DNA of 64,000 bases, taken from NCBI GenBank assembly GCA_001972305.1, contig BDDD01000924.1, positions 62,001-126,000 on the forward strand, in the 5' to 3' direction. Made by a program: the position numbers and the translations under genes. Of this stretch, positions 46,581-57,959 are shown piece after piece (positions within the stretch are counted from its first letter, which is position 1; each line of letters begins with the position of its first letter). The notes below the pieces were generated by a model. It was not told the origin of the DNA. It ran no database searches and worked only from the letters and a program-made list of their open reading frames with translations. Source of the DNA: Cephalotus follicularis. Taxonomy: Eukaryota > Streptophyta > Magnoliopsida > Oxalidales > Cephalotaceae.

Positions 46581-48014
46581 GCGCCAAAGAGAGAACGAGA
46601 GAGAGCGGGAGAGAACGCGGGAGAGAGAAGGAGAGAGGACGCCGAAGCCAGCTACCGGACCGGGAGAGCACAGCGGTTAACCCAAGCACGCCAATGGACG
46701 GTAACCTCTTAGCCCTTCTTCTCTTTTCTCGTCATTTTATTCTTCTCTCCCAATCACTGTGCGCGTTGGCCGTGCATTTCTCGCTGCCGTTAGCATCGCG
46801 GATGGAGTGGGTTTTCGTCTAGGAGGCCACACTGTCCATTTTGACCACCGTTGAGGCGTGGTTGAGCCGGAATCAGTGGACCAAGTCGACTCACTGTTGC
46901 CTGAGACCGCGCGTTTGACGCCAAGTCTCGGCGAGTCTTGTGAAGGGATGTGTATAACCGGTGAATGTGTGGCGTTTTTGGGTGGCGATCGGACCTGTTG
47001 AGGTTCGACGAGCTGACTCAATAAGTTGCAACTCGCTGCTGGCTGTGGCGCGGCGTTCGGCACCTATTTACTGTGAGTCTTAAGCGGTTTTGAGTAGACC
47101 GTTCAATGTGGAACCCGTTTATGGGTGTTGCACGAGCTGGTTGTGTCGGCCCGAATCTGGCCAGTGTTTCGGTGATGGTAATGTTTTGTGCGTCGAGCAT
47201 AACGGAAATGTGTTGTATGTACAGTGTGTAAGTGGGAATTGGATTTGGCAGTGAGGAACTGATCAATCGACAAGAACCAGGTTCGGTTCAACGGTTATTG
47301 GGAAAGGTTACGTAATTGAACCTGCAGCTCGACTGTGTTGTTGCTGTTGCGATTCCTAACTTGGAATCAGAGGTAGGGGAAGCTATACATGCAAGTTTCA
47401 GTTCAATCATTTTGTAATGTCATTGATGAAATGCATTGTTTGTGGATTTTGAATTGCGTGATTTGTGCTAGGGTTGTTATGAGTAGTTAACCTGCCATGC
47501 ATATCGTGTTTTAGAGTGATTGTGGATTGAATTGCATACATGTTTCGGGATGATTTTTCCAGGGTGTGTGAATGGTGTGATTGGTGTTAGGGTTACTATG
47601 AGTAGCTAACCTGCCTTGCCTATTGTAATTGAAACGTTTGTGGATCGTATCGCATGTGTGTTATGCATGTTGATTTCTGAGTATTGAAACCTGTCGAAGA
47701 AGGTGACCTTCTGATCTTCTTTAACCGTCGACGCGTAAAGGAAAAATGTTGGCGCTATGGACTGTTATACGGGAACTGAACTCTTGGTTCCTCTAGACAG
47801 TCGAAGCTTTTGATAGAAGTGTCGAAGCTTTGTACTGCTACACATGAGCGAACAATGCTGAGAGTTAAGCGGCGACGCTTAAGTGAATGGATGTTCATAG
47901 ATGAAGTGCATGCAATAGACTGTGACATGAGCATGAATGTGTATTGCTGTTTATGGCTGCTCTGTTTTGTATGGATTGGGTTGAGAATTGCATGTACTGT
48001 CTGCTGTTTTATGG

Positions 48015-48390
48015 ACTACCCGCAAGGCCAACCGACTGTCCAGGAAGGACAGCCGACTGCCCAAGGGAACCAGCCGACTATTCAGTGAGAACAGCCGACT
48101 ACTCGAGGGAAACAGCCGACTGTGCAAGAGAGCCAGTCGACTGTCCATGCATTTTAATGGAGGACACCTCCTGTAGTTTGATTAGCCGACTGCCAAGAGA
48201 GTGCAGCGGACTGTGGATGGTACAGTTGACCGTTTGGGATGACAGTCAAATGCCCACATGTCGCTCTACCAGGGGTTGCTGAGGTGGCATGCTGGAGTAA
48301 GTGACGATGACTGAGATGCGTATTGTTCATGGACCAGCCGACTGCCAGAGATGGCAGCTGACTGTTGATTCAGGGCAGCCGCCTGCCAAT
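48015..48390 (+). repeat. CAGTCGACTG / CAGCCGACTG array, element F 5' LTR
   Basis: About fourteen units, mostly CAGCCGACTG with NCC or NNC linkers, spaced 10-25 bp. GTCGACGC-like units lie just upstream (47725-47880). All lie inside the putative intron. Confidence 0.8.
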
Positions 48391-49173
48391 AGAGGACAAC
48401 CGACTATTTGTGACTGTTTTGCATTGTGAGCATATGTGTGTATTGTGTATTGTGATAAACTGAACTGTGAATTGGTTATTGTTGATTGTGAAATGTTTAT
48501 CCTTTTTTGAAGTGCATACATGATTATTATGAATCATTACTTTACGTGAAAATGTATGTTTTAAGCAAGATATATATTTTTGAAAGATTGTGAAAATGAC
48601 TTCCAAAACATCGTGAACTGAGATTTGTAGCATCGTGAACCGAGCAGTGTGACATCGTGAAAATGAGTTTGTTTTCAAGTACTTTTATTTTATAAATTAC
48701 TTGGAAATCTGATTTGAGTGTTGAGATGATTGTGATTATGATTTGACTATGATATTGATTGTGATTTGACAGTGATATTGATTGTGATTGTGATTGTGGC
48801 CGTACTAGTTGCGTAGCGGAGATGCCAGCGATGACTAGTGGTCGTGTTGACTCAGGGGCCAGGAATTGGCTGGGTAACTCACTGTACCGTGACCTGCTTC
48901 ATTTCATCCGAAGTTGGGGCGGATGACAGGAGTACGACGTTGGGGCCAGGAGTTCGCGACGCTCTTCGTACCCACCGTGAACCGTGAAAATGTGGTCCTT
49001 TGGACATGTTTGTGAACCGTGGAAATGTGGCTTTTAAACATTGGGAACTGTGAGATTGTAGCCTTTTGGGCATATATATATATATATATATGCATCGAGA
49101 TATAGTATGTATTGCATCACGATGCATTCAATACATGACATTCATTATCATTGGGCCAAAATTACATTTATAC

Positions 49174-49198
49174 TTAGCCAAGTGTGGACAAAGGCTAG
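49174..49198 (+). promoter_or_regulatory. Acceptor hairpin, element F 5' LTR
   Basis: TTAGCC/GGCTAG (last pair lost). The branch-like CTAGC is altered from CTAAC, but TTTCAG|ATGATGCAGTGG is kept. Confidence 0.5.
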
Positions 49199-49458
49199 CC
49201 CTCCTACAATTTCAGATGATGCAGTGGATGTTTTTATTCCGCACACTTAGAGATTTGAAGAGAAGACTGAGTTATTCTTCTTTTATGTATTGTACTTATG
49301 GATAATGGATTATTGTAATCAGAAGATAATGTATAATGTATTGAGATGTTTAATTGGATTACTGTATGGATGAATCAATGTATTTTGTATTGAATATTAG
49401 TTCATGCTCCGTTCATGGGTGATTTAACAATGATTATGGATTTTGTTATTAAGCATTA

Positions 49459-49486
49459 GTATCATGTAGTATGGGTTGCATGATAC
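49459..49486 (+). promoter_or_regulatory. Invariant-loop hairpin, element F 5' LTR
   Basis: GTATCATG/CATGATAC, 8 bp perfect, around TAGTATGGGTTG (one loop change). Four of eight stem pairs differ in identity from those of element E. Confidence 0.7.
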
Positions 49487-49635
49487 GTTTATGATTCAGC
49501 TTGTGTTTAAATGCTTCCACAATGAACTTTTATATGAGTTTGGAAAGTTTTAATTTTCCCGTAATTTTGTATAAGCTGGATATATGTCGATTGCCATGAC
49601 ATGTTGTGGTTATTGTGGACGGGGTGTGACAGACA

Positions 49636-49647
49636 TGGTATCAGAGC
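49636..49647 (+). promoter_or_regulatory. Primer-binding site of element F
   Basis: TGGTATCAGAGC, exact, four bases after the LTR end. Confidence 0.88.
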
Positions 49648-49734
49648 TTATATTTAATTATAGGCTATCGTTGGGATACTATCCTTGGCAATTAACGATT
49701 GTTTCCTTAAGATGATTACCATCATCTTTCCTTA

Positions 49735-49999
49735 AAGGAAACAAAACGGAAGGAAGAAGAAGATGCGGAAGGCCTTGAGCCGCTAATGGAAATGTTCCTA
49801 AGGAAGTAAATGATAGAACGGGCCCTATGAGCCGTATAGCGGATTACTTCCAGCAACATTTGGCTGCGAATGCTGCAACATGGAGGATATGCGTCGATTG
49901 TACATTCAAGCTCACCCACAGCACATGGCTCTTAGCCATGGCACCCGTGATGATGGAAACCATTTTGGAAGAGCCTGATATGAACGTAGATACCGAGAG
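49735..49999 (+). pseudogene. Element F gag start remnant
   Basis: Aligns with the first 80 codons of the gag of G (63399 onward). The start codon has become ACG (49746-49748), there are indels near 49795 and 49880, and only fragments such as RIADYFQQH remain (49830-49860). Similarity ends near 49990; no downstream gag, protease, RT or integrase follows. Confidence 0.7.
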
Positions 50000-52128
50000 T
50001 GATGACGTCGATGCCTAAAGGGTAGTGTTGACGCCAATAGCCCTGTTTTAGTGAAACTACCCAGTTTTGCGTGGATTTTGATTCCAATTGAGATCAGGCT
50101 AGTGTTTAAACCTACGAAATAGCGCCCAAGGCTGCCAAGCAGTATAGACTTGCTAGGAAGGCTGACCTCCAAAAATCCCATGGGATATATCGAATGAAGT
50201 GACAGTGAGGGCTATGAACTGCATAGCGATTAAGTGATCGATCGAATAAGCCGTAATGGCTAAGTGGCCGATCGAATGAGCCGAAAGGCATAAGTGTTGT
50301 CAGAAAAGTTTTCGTATCAATTAGTGGTTGATCAGAATAGAACATGGAGGGTCATTGCGAATGGCTAGTGTATTGTTATCGATCGTATCTTGACCGAATG
50401 GACCGTTGTTGAAAGTTAGTGACCGAATGGACCGTTGTTGAACGGTTAGTGACCGAATGGACCGTTATTGAAGGAGTAGTGATATGATGGATCGTTATTG
50501 ATCGGATGGTGATCAATGGATTGTTATCGAATTGATGGGCATTGCATGGATGCTCGAAATAAATTATGAATGAACTGATAGGACTGTTAACTACTTATAT
50601 ATGATTGTATGGGACAGTATACATATTTAGTCAACCACTGGATGTTAAAGTGTTAAACGGATATGAATTGTAAATTGGTGTGGACCATAAACGGCTATGA
50701 AATGTAATTCATATAGCACAGTCATGGATTCATATGAGGCGAATGGCTCTCGATGATCATATATGGTACAGTTGTTGATGACGTATTGTGCTATGACTTA
50801 TATAGATTTGAAATGACATTGTTCACATTGCTCATCCTATGTATGCATCTCACATGATCGATATATATATATATATCTGTTACACCTCAGCACTCATTTA
50901 TTACTTATGTGTATTGTACACAGCCATTGGCTGCTGATCTGTTTCATTGAAATGAAGTGGGTCAGGTTTAACTTCAGGTTCAGGTGGACGCATAAGTGAT
51001 TAGACAGTCTGAGTGTAAGGTAAGTATCTACATTCTTCTGATCTATGTTTGTATGAGGTAGTTGATGTACATGGACAGTGTATTTACATTATATGACCCA
51101 CCGGCTTGTGGCAGTGCTTATGATATGATTGTGATGTAGTGAATGTGGGCAACCCACTTCATATGGCGTTGATGATTAGTTTTTGCATTCTTATGATGTA
51201 TTTGTGGTTAAATTGTGGTCATGATGATTTGTGAGGGCTGTGACCTGAATATATATAAATTTTGATGTAGTCTGGTGCAGGCTGAGTCCCCAGCATATAG
51301 ATTGTGATGAGATATGAGGGTGGTTTATCAGGTGGCATGGAGTCCAACAAACGAATACTTCATGCCCAAATTTTGAGAAATCCTAAGAGTAAGATTTTTA
51401 ATGGATTCACCACTTGAGGTTTTATAATGATGATTCGGGTCTAAATTGTGTCTTATTGAGGGCTGAGTCCATTTATGACTATTGGTTCCTCCTTCGGGAG
51501 TGTAGATATAAAATGTGCTTTCTTTACTGGGGGCATAGTCCGATAAACGAATACTACATGCCCGATTTTCGGGAGATTATAAGAGTTGTAATGTATTCAA
51601 CTGATTATTCCGCTAAAATGATGTGGTTGTTTAAAGTTCTAGATTATAGCACTTTTGGGTATGATTGACATATGATTGTTTGAATTGGACGCAACTATGC
51701 TGGATATACCAGTATAGGATCTTCCTGTTGGGAGATTGAAAGTGATAAACTGAATAAGTGCTAATTGGAGTTATTTGGAGTTGTGGAATAATAATAGGTG
51801 ATATGTTGGGTTCTTGGAGACCCAATGTTATGGATATAGTATGGTTACGGAACGTACGGCTACGGATTGTGCTGTCATCAACCATAAGGTTATGGATCGT
51901 ATGCTAATGAATTGTTTGATGTGGATGGGCTGTGGTAGCAAGCCTATCATTCCAGTTTCTCCGTACATCCAACGATTAGCAAGATGTATCAAGATCTGAA
52001 GCTCGATATTGGTGGAAGTGTGATGGTAATACCATGGGCTTGGAAAGCCACTTCAAACACGAAGAAGAAGTGAAGGCATTCTACCTTCACATGTTTAATC
52101 GAGGCAATCTCGGGACGAGATTTCTCTA
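50000..52128 (+). other. Element F noncoding internal region with short tandem repeats
   Basis: No gene recognised. Two tandem blocks stand out: GATCGAATGAGCCGNAANGGC (50205-50310) and GACCGAATGGACCGTT(G/A)TTGAA (50390-50535). A diverged direct repeat of roughly 250 bp occurs around 51275-51400 and 51460-51590 (GGCTGAGTCC ... AACGAATACT(T/A)CATGCCC). A short possible pol scrap (SKMYQDLK) near 51978 is too weak to call. Confidence 0.6.
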
Positions 52129-52140
52129 AGGAGGGGAGGA
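52129..52140 (+). promoter_or_regulatory. Polypurine tract of element F
   Basis: AAGGAGGGGAGGA ends immediately before the TG of the 3' LTR. Confidence 0.85.
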
Positions 52141-53191
52141 TGTAACGCCCCAGAATTTCATAAATAATTATTATGAAATTGGTGCGTGTACGGTCGTAAT
52201 AAAATCGATAGAGGCCCGGAGTAATAATAAAAAAGCATTATGCATTGAAGCCGTAATTATGTTGGCCAAAACGGCTAATAAAGCCTATTTTTAATGCGCG
52301 ACAGTAAAGCTCAATGTTTGAAATATTACTTCGATTGTTTTAGTGGCTGTTCGGATAATTTATGCCACGATTCGCGGAAAAAATCAGGATCCAGAACTTA
52401 GTATTTTACCAGAAAATACTAAAGAGGAAGAAAATATTATAAGGGAGGGAGAGAGAGACACGGGCACATCACGCCCATGCAATAAAGAAGGCAATGGGCG
52501 CTTTGTGCGCCCGCGCCAGAGAGAGGACAAGAGAGAGCAGGAGAGTGCGGGAGAGAGAAGAAGAGAGGACGCCGGAGCCAGCTACCGAACCGGGAGGGCA
52601 CGGCAGTCAGCCCAGGCACGCCAACCGACGGTAACCTCTTCCCCCTTCTTCTCCTTTCTCTTCCTTTTCTCCTTCTCTCCCCGTCACTGAGCGCGCTGTC
52701 CGTGCGTCTCCCGGTGCCGTTAGCGACTCCCAGCGCAGTTAGAGTCACGGATGGAGTGGGTTGTCATCTAGGAGGCCCGCTCTGTCCATTTTGACCACCA
52801 TTGAGGCGTGGTTCGGCCATAATCAGTGGACCCAGTCGACTCAGCGAGTCAACTCACTACCGCTTGAGACTGCGTGTGTGGCGCCGAGTCTCGGCGAGTC
52901 TTGCAAAGGGATGTTTATAACTGGTGAATGTGTGGCATTTTTGGTTGGAGATCGGACCTGTTGAGGTCCGGCGAGTTGACTCAGATAGTCATAACTCGCT
53001 GTCGGTCGTGGCGCGTCGTTCGGTGCTGATTCATGGCAAGTCTTGAGAGGTTTGAGTAGACCGTTCAATGTGGAAACCGTTTATGGGTGTTGCACGAGCT
53101 GGTTGTGTCGGGCCGAATCCGGCCGGTGTTTCGGTGACGGCAATGTTATGTGTGTCGAGCATAACGGAAATGTGTTGTATGTAAAGTGTGT
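52141..53191 (+). mobile_element. Element F 3' LTR, truncated
   Basis: Corresponds to 46219-47239 of the 5' LTR. The remaining 2.4 kb, including donor, arrays and both conserved hairpins, has been deleted. Joined directly to the last part of the LTR of D. Confidence 0.88.
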
Positions 53192-53437
53192 GAAGCTTAG
53201 TTATACGTTGTGATTTTCTGTGCTCGGGCGTTCTTTTGTTTTAATGCCTTAGAGAGCGTGGCCGTCTCGAGAGCTTGGACAACTGTCTTCAGCGACGTGC
53301 TCCCACATCTAATCTCTTAGCTTAGATGGTCTGGCCTTTGTGTTGGAGTTGGTGTTTGAGGTTAGGGATCTAGGTGGTGGATCCTTCCTCCTGGCACGGC
53401 CGTCTCCCCGGCTGTGTTTCAGAAACGTGGCGTGTCA
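53192..53437 (+). mobile_element. Element D 3' LTR, last 246 bp
   Basis: Aligns with 28980-29221 and ends GTGTCA, followed by CACAT, the same five bases that precede the 5' LTR of D. Confidence 0.9.
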
Positions 53438-53442
53438 CACAT

Positions 53443-54276
53443 AATCCAATGTGATCACTTGGTCTCCTAGGTGAACTCTTTAATTCTACCTTATTACATA
53501 ATGTACCATGCATTCATGGCCTTCATCTGGTTTTCCAACTTCCTTGATCTTCCTCTTCAACCTCCATTCGATTCTCCTCCTTTGCTTACAAACTTTTAAT
53601 AAAAATACATTTAAACTTAAAGAAGACAATCCAATCCTTGAGAGGAATTAAAGATAAGTAATTATGATGCACGTAGGCAACCTTATTACAAACCAAATAA
53701 AATTAATAAAGCAAATTAAACATCCACAAAAGAAACCGAAAACTAGGTCAAGTCCCATAGCCTACCATCATGCATAGCACATCAAAAAATTATATCTAAT
53801 ATAAATTTTGAAAAACACATAACATTTTAATTTTTGATGGCTAATCGAATCAAATGTGGCATAATACGGTATAACTCTTACTAGATTAATTAAAATCCAG
53901 TGTCCACGGGATTACATACCAAAATCATAATTGTCCCGTTGGGAGCAGCAACGCTTTATCATAAGCGTCGGCGGTTACAAGCTAAGAGTCGATGTTTGCG
54001 TCGACGCTTTGTAGATCCTTCTACGCTTTAAATAAAGCATCGTAGTTCAAACCCTTAAGCGTCGATGCTTACGCCTAACCATCAGCGCTTAATGTTGCCA
54101 TCAGCGCTTAACGTCAATGCTTTGTCTAACCGTCGACGCTTTACTAGAAACAATCGGTGGTTAAACAACAACAGGACGACACTATGTCAAAATACCCACC
54201 AAAATAACTCAAAACAGCCACCAAAAATAAAAAATTAAAGTCTAACTGGGGTTGATTAGTAGGATTTGATACCAAT
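53443..54276 (-). other. Copia-1 leader, LTR-proximal part, with GTCGAC units
   Basis: Continues the Copia-1 leader from 26407. On the minus strand TTGGTATCAAATCC at about 54262-54275 is a plausible primer site next to an LTR end (...CTATCA). About eight palindrome units of the GCGTCGACGC type lie at 53945-54160, the only array here outside a gypsy LTR. Confidence 0.6.
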
Positions 54277-55722
54277 TGATAGAAAAATACTTATTTTAAG
54301 GCCATTTTAGGTGTTAGGTGTATAGGCTGTTCAACTTTAATTTTCATTAAAGTTGGCTCGAATACAATCAACATCCCATTATCTAACACTGTAAATGAAC
54401 ACAACCATTCTAGGATCGCTAATCAACTGCCCAGTTAAATAAAAACTTGCATATAGAGAAGGATAGAGATTATACCAAGCTACCAAACTCCTTCCTCCAA
54501 GAATCCTGTCTGAAACTTCAAGCTTTAACTCAGGAACAAAGCAGTCAATTAAAATCCTATGTATCTAATCCTAGTCTAGGGTCAATATAGGAGAAGTAGT
54601 TCTCAATGAAGAGCAATACACCACCTATAGAAATCAGGGAGTGGTGTTTTGGAACTATGGTAGAAAGCTTTCTCTTTTGTCTTTAATGTTCTCTAAGAAC
54701 AAAAACAGATGTTCTCTCTCTTTGCAAAACATCACAGACCAGGAGCAAGCCTCTCTAGCAGAAAACGTGTTCTCTGTTTCAAACATCCAAGTTCAACCCA
54801 GTCTATGAAACACGTTACCTTTATTTAATCACCTAGTGTTATGATCCATAAAAAATGGATCACCAACCTGCCAGCAATCAAGAAAATGTGCTAAAGGATT
54901 TCATTCCTTGAATAAAATCCCGTTTCCTTTCTTGGTGCCATGACACACGACTTATCCCTTTTGTTGTTGCATGACTAATGGCTGTGGATAAGTGAAGAAG
55001 ACATCTTGCCTTCTATTTTCTGCTACTCGCCATACAGGTTATCTAATAACCAATACGCGTTGCTCTTTATACAGCAAATAAGAGGAGAAAACGTGTTTTG
55101 TCTTCATGCAGTGTGATTCCAAATCAGCTTGCCAATAAGGAGAGAGATTGAGAGACAAGAGATAACAATCCAATTATTATTTAATACCATAATCATAGTA
55201 GTACATTAAGTCAACTAATCAGGCACGTAACATCACTAATACACTGCAATATAACATGTGTCATCACACATTATAATACTATACGATATATATATCCAAT
55301 ACATATACTTGTGAGGTGGGACTGGAAAGTCCAGAATAAAATCGATAACGATGGTATGTTACTAAGACGCCGTGCTCTTAAGTAAACTTACCATAAATAG
55401 TCCCTGACTATTTTAAGACCTCAAACCTACGGCCATCATATTCCATGTGTGTAATTTAATCCTTGAATAATTTCCACAAATTAAGTCCATTTTTGAAACA
55501 TCTGATACATTATCCTGATGACAGTTACTATGAACTATAATCCCTCGTCATCCTCGGCTCCGATCACGGCCTAGGGTAAGGATATGTGTCAACCCTAGAT
55601 TTGTCAGTATCTATAAATTTGTAGTTACCATCATGACTATCGACAAGCCTTTCCAGAAACCCTAGGTTCCAGCTCATCATAACCTGGCCACGTATTTCAA
55701 AGTACACAATGAATGCATATAC
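54277..55722 (-). mobile_element. Copia-1 5' LTR (partial)
   Basis: Assigned from the primer-site-like sequence at its lower end and from recognisable but strongly diverged similarity of 55270-55722 to 60000-60430 in the Copia-2 LTR (shared GACACATAT, CCTAGG, CGGAGC, ATGACG and AATAGTC-GGGACTATT blocks in the same order). Copia-2 interrupts it at 55722; its first part is not in the window. Confidence 0.55.
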
Positions 55723-56764
55723 TGTTGGAACCTGGGAACGCAGCGGAAGAAAAAAGGTTTCCGGAAACTAGGGTTTAGGGTGTATAATTTTAAAAATCTT
55801 TTCCCGGCATAAGTATCACCCATAACCATTGCCTAGAAATGTCCCAAGTTATCCCTAGGATCACTAATTGGTCATTAGAAAGACCATATGGCCGAACCAA
55901 GCATGTGAGGGTTCGGTTGGCCTAGGGTTTTCCAACCCCAAAAACGGCCAACATGGTGAATGGATAGGGTAATGCACACCATACCCTAAACCATTCCCAA
56001 CAAATGTCTCCCCCTAAAGGAGAGCTAGGGTTCATCATAACCCTAGCAAGAACACACAACCTGCATAAAAACAAATCATCTAGAGCTTGGCAAAGCCCTA
56101 GGAACAACACACACACCACATCCATATAACATGTAAAGAAGAAGGAGGTAAGAAAATACCTCAAGTCTTTACCCCTTCAAAAAATGTGAATTCCTTTCCT
56201 TGAGCTTCAAGAATCTCTCCTTCACATTTGTTGCTCCCCTTGGCACGGCAAAGAAGTATTGTGAAGCTACTTTTGTTGGTTCCAAGTTTCTATAAACACT
56301 ACACAATTGGAGGAAGAGTTTTTATGCAAATCTCCACCTACAATTGCTATGGTATGGTAAGAGGAAGGTATTTAAGCTTTTCTCTTCTTGAACAATGAAG
56401 TTCTAAGCATCCATGGTGGTGCTTTCTTCTTCAACACAGTAGAGAAGAGGAAGAGAAGAAGAGAGGGAGATACCAATGGGAGAGAGTGCAAGAGAGAACC
56501 AAAGAGATAATGTGCACTTAGCCTTTTAACATGTGTTGCCGTGTGCAACTTGTAGTGTGCAAGAAATATCTTCACATACATGAGTTCTAATCCACTTAGA
56601 ACATGACAACACACACCAAGACTGTCACACCCCGTTTTCCAAACGACATATAAATGGTCGCAATTAACATAGATAATCCGGCTTATCAAATTTCATGATA
56701 AATTTAAACCTTTTAAACATATATATTAGTCGCGGAAGCCTTTAATATAAGCCGAACTAACCAC

Positions 56765-56792
56765 ATAACACGCATCCCATACTACGTGTTAC
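56765..56792 (-). promoter_or_regulatory. Invariant-loop hairpin, S4
   Basis: Minus-strand RNA: GTAACACG/CGTGTTAT, 8 pairs with one terminal G-U, loop TAGTATGGGATG unchanged. Confidence 0.72.
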
Positions 56793-57086
56793 CATAAAAC
56801 AACATCATTGTTAATTGCTCACAAAACGGAGCGTGAGTTAACCTTCATTTCTAAACCATAAATATCTCCCAAGAGGAGTTCACATTTATAATCAAAACTC
56901 AAAACATTAATCCAAACCATAATACAAGATTATCCAAAATGAACAATTACAAAACATCATCCTCTCCAACATGAGTAGGATTATCATAATACATAAATCA
57001 GCTTAAACAACCTTCAAATAGCAGCTCCCAAAATAGCCTTAACCGCACTTGTTCGATTGTCTCCGTCAATCTGAAACAGTAGGGGG

Positions 57087-57111
57087 TTAGCCTTTGTCCT
57101 CACTCGGCTAA
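57087..57111 (-). promoter_or_regulatory. Acceptor hairpin, S4
   Basis: TTAGCC/GGCTAA on the minus strand, then CCCCCTACTG and TTTCAG|ATTGA with the AG at 57071-57072. Confidence 0.62.
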
Positions 57112-57339
57112 GTATAAATGCATTTTGGGGATCAAGTAATGAATGACATGAAATGAATGCATTGATGATGCAGTACAATATATAAACATATCGCAGTATA
57201 TATATATATCACAGGATAGGCATATGTAAAATATATGCATGTTCACAGTACAGGTATAGCCTCATAAGGCTACGTCAACACAAACAGTAAAGATGTCCCC
57301 AAAGGAACCAGACAAGCCATTTTTGTCAGGTCACTAAGG

Positions 57340-57600
57340 ACCCATCTAGCACAATCCAGTTGGATGCGTAGACACTATGATTTGCACCCGGTCACATTAC
57401 ACACATGTGATTGGTGACCCAATTACATTACACACAATGATTAGTAATCATTCATAAGGGAGTCTCAGCTATTTACACACCGTGATTTATAGTCACAAAG
57501 AGAAACCCTATCTATCTTACACACGGTGATTAGTAGCAACACATGTGAAACCCCCAGTTACCTTACACACCATGATTAGTAACCTAAGGAATTCCCATCA
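57340..57600 (-). repeat. 45-50 bp tandem repeat in S4
   Basis: About five degenerate units, on the minus strand built on ACTAATCACNGTGTGTAA, lie in the putative intron where E carries its GGCCAGGAGTTGGC blocks. Confidence 0.75.
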
Positions 57601-57959
57601 CAGTCCATTTCAAGTAAATCATTATGTATAAAATACTTGACAATATTACATTTATTCAAAATTTAAAACAAGTCTTTTGCACAACATTTAATCCTTTGAA
57701 AATACTTATTTTCATATACATAATTTCAATCATTTGAAATCATTTGTACAGTCCTTTTTAGGAAACATATATTTCCACACAATATCATATACATATTTCT
57801 CAAATTAAATTATTTAAGAAATCATGCGATATCATAACAAATCAATTCACAGTACCATGCAATGCAACCATATGCTCAAACATGCCTAGAGTCGTTTCTA
57901 GAATCATTCCGGAGCTAACGGGTCCAAAATTGGGTCAAATCGTACCAACCAGTAAGAAA

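Larger units (their letters stand above)
46219..49631 (+). mobile_element. Element F 5' LTR
   Basis: 3413 bp, TGTAACGCCCC...GGGGTGTGACA. Notable parts: perfect inverted repeat 46232-46258 (AATTTCATAA arms), perfect inverted repeat 46476-46500 (TTAGTATTTTA arms around CCA, possible TATA-like promoter region), GA-rich tract 46510-46650 with a GGGCGC/GCGCCC hairpin at 46564-46580, donor-like AG|GTAGGGGA at 47373, palindromes at 47725-48390, TTTCAG ending at 49215. Confidence 0.9.
46219..53191 (+). mobile_element. Element F: nonautonomous gypsy element in the 3' LTR of D
   Basis: 5' LTR 46219-49631, primer site 49636, internal region 49648-52128 without pol, polypurine tract, and a truncated 3' LTR 52141-53191. 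Its right end and TSD were removed by a later deletion. The internal region keeps only a damaged gag start. LTRs are longer than the coding capacity, as in LARD-type elements. Confidence 0.87.
26408..53437 (+). mobile_element. Element D: Ty3/gypsy element expanded by nested insertions
   Basis: Starts TGTAACGACCC at 26408 and ends GTGTCA at 53437, flanked by identical CACAT (26403-26407, 53438-53442), which ties together pieces 27 kb apart. Own sequence: 5' LTR 26408-29221, gag/protease/RT start 29222-31516, integrase end and polypurine tract 44391-45819, and two ends of the 3' LTR (45820-46218 and 53192-53437). The rest is elements E, S3 and F. The RT-RNase H part of D was lost at the E junction and the middle of its 3' LTR at the F junction. 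It is the same family as A. Confidence 0.9.

Noticed and set aside
48015-48390. CRISPR-like array of repeated palindromes
   Set aside because: Repeats are only 10 bp, spacing is irregular, and the context is a plant retrotransposon LTR with no cas genes.
26408-53437. Host gene with exons dispersed between repeats
   Set aside because: All readable coding segments are retrotransposon domains in the usual order, and target duplications account for their separation.
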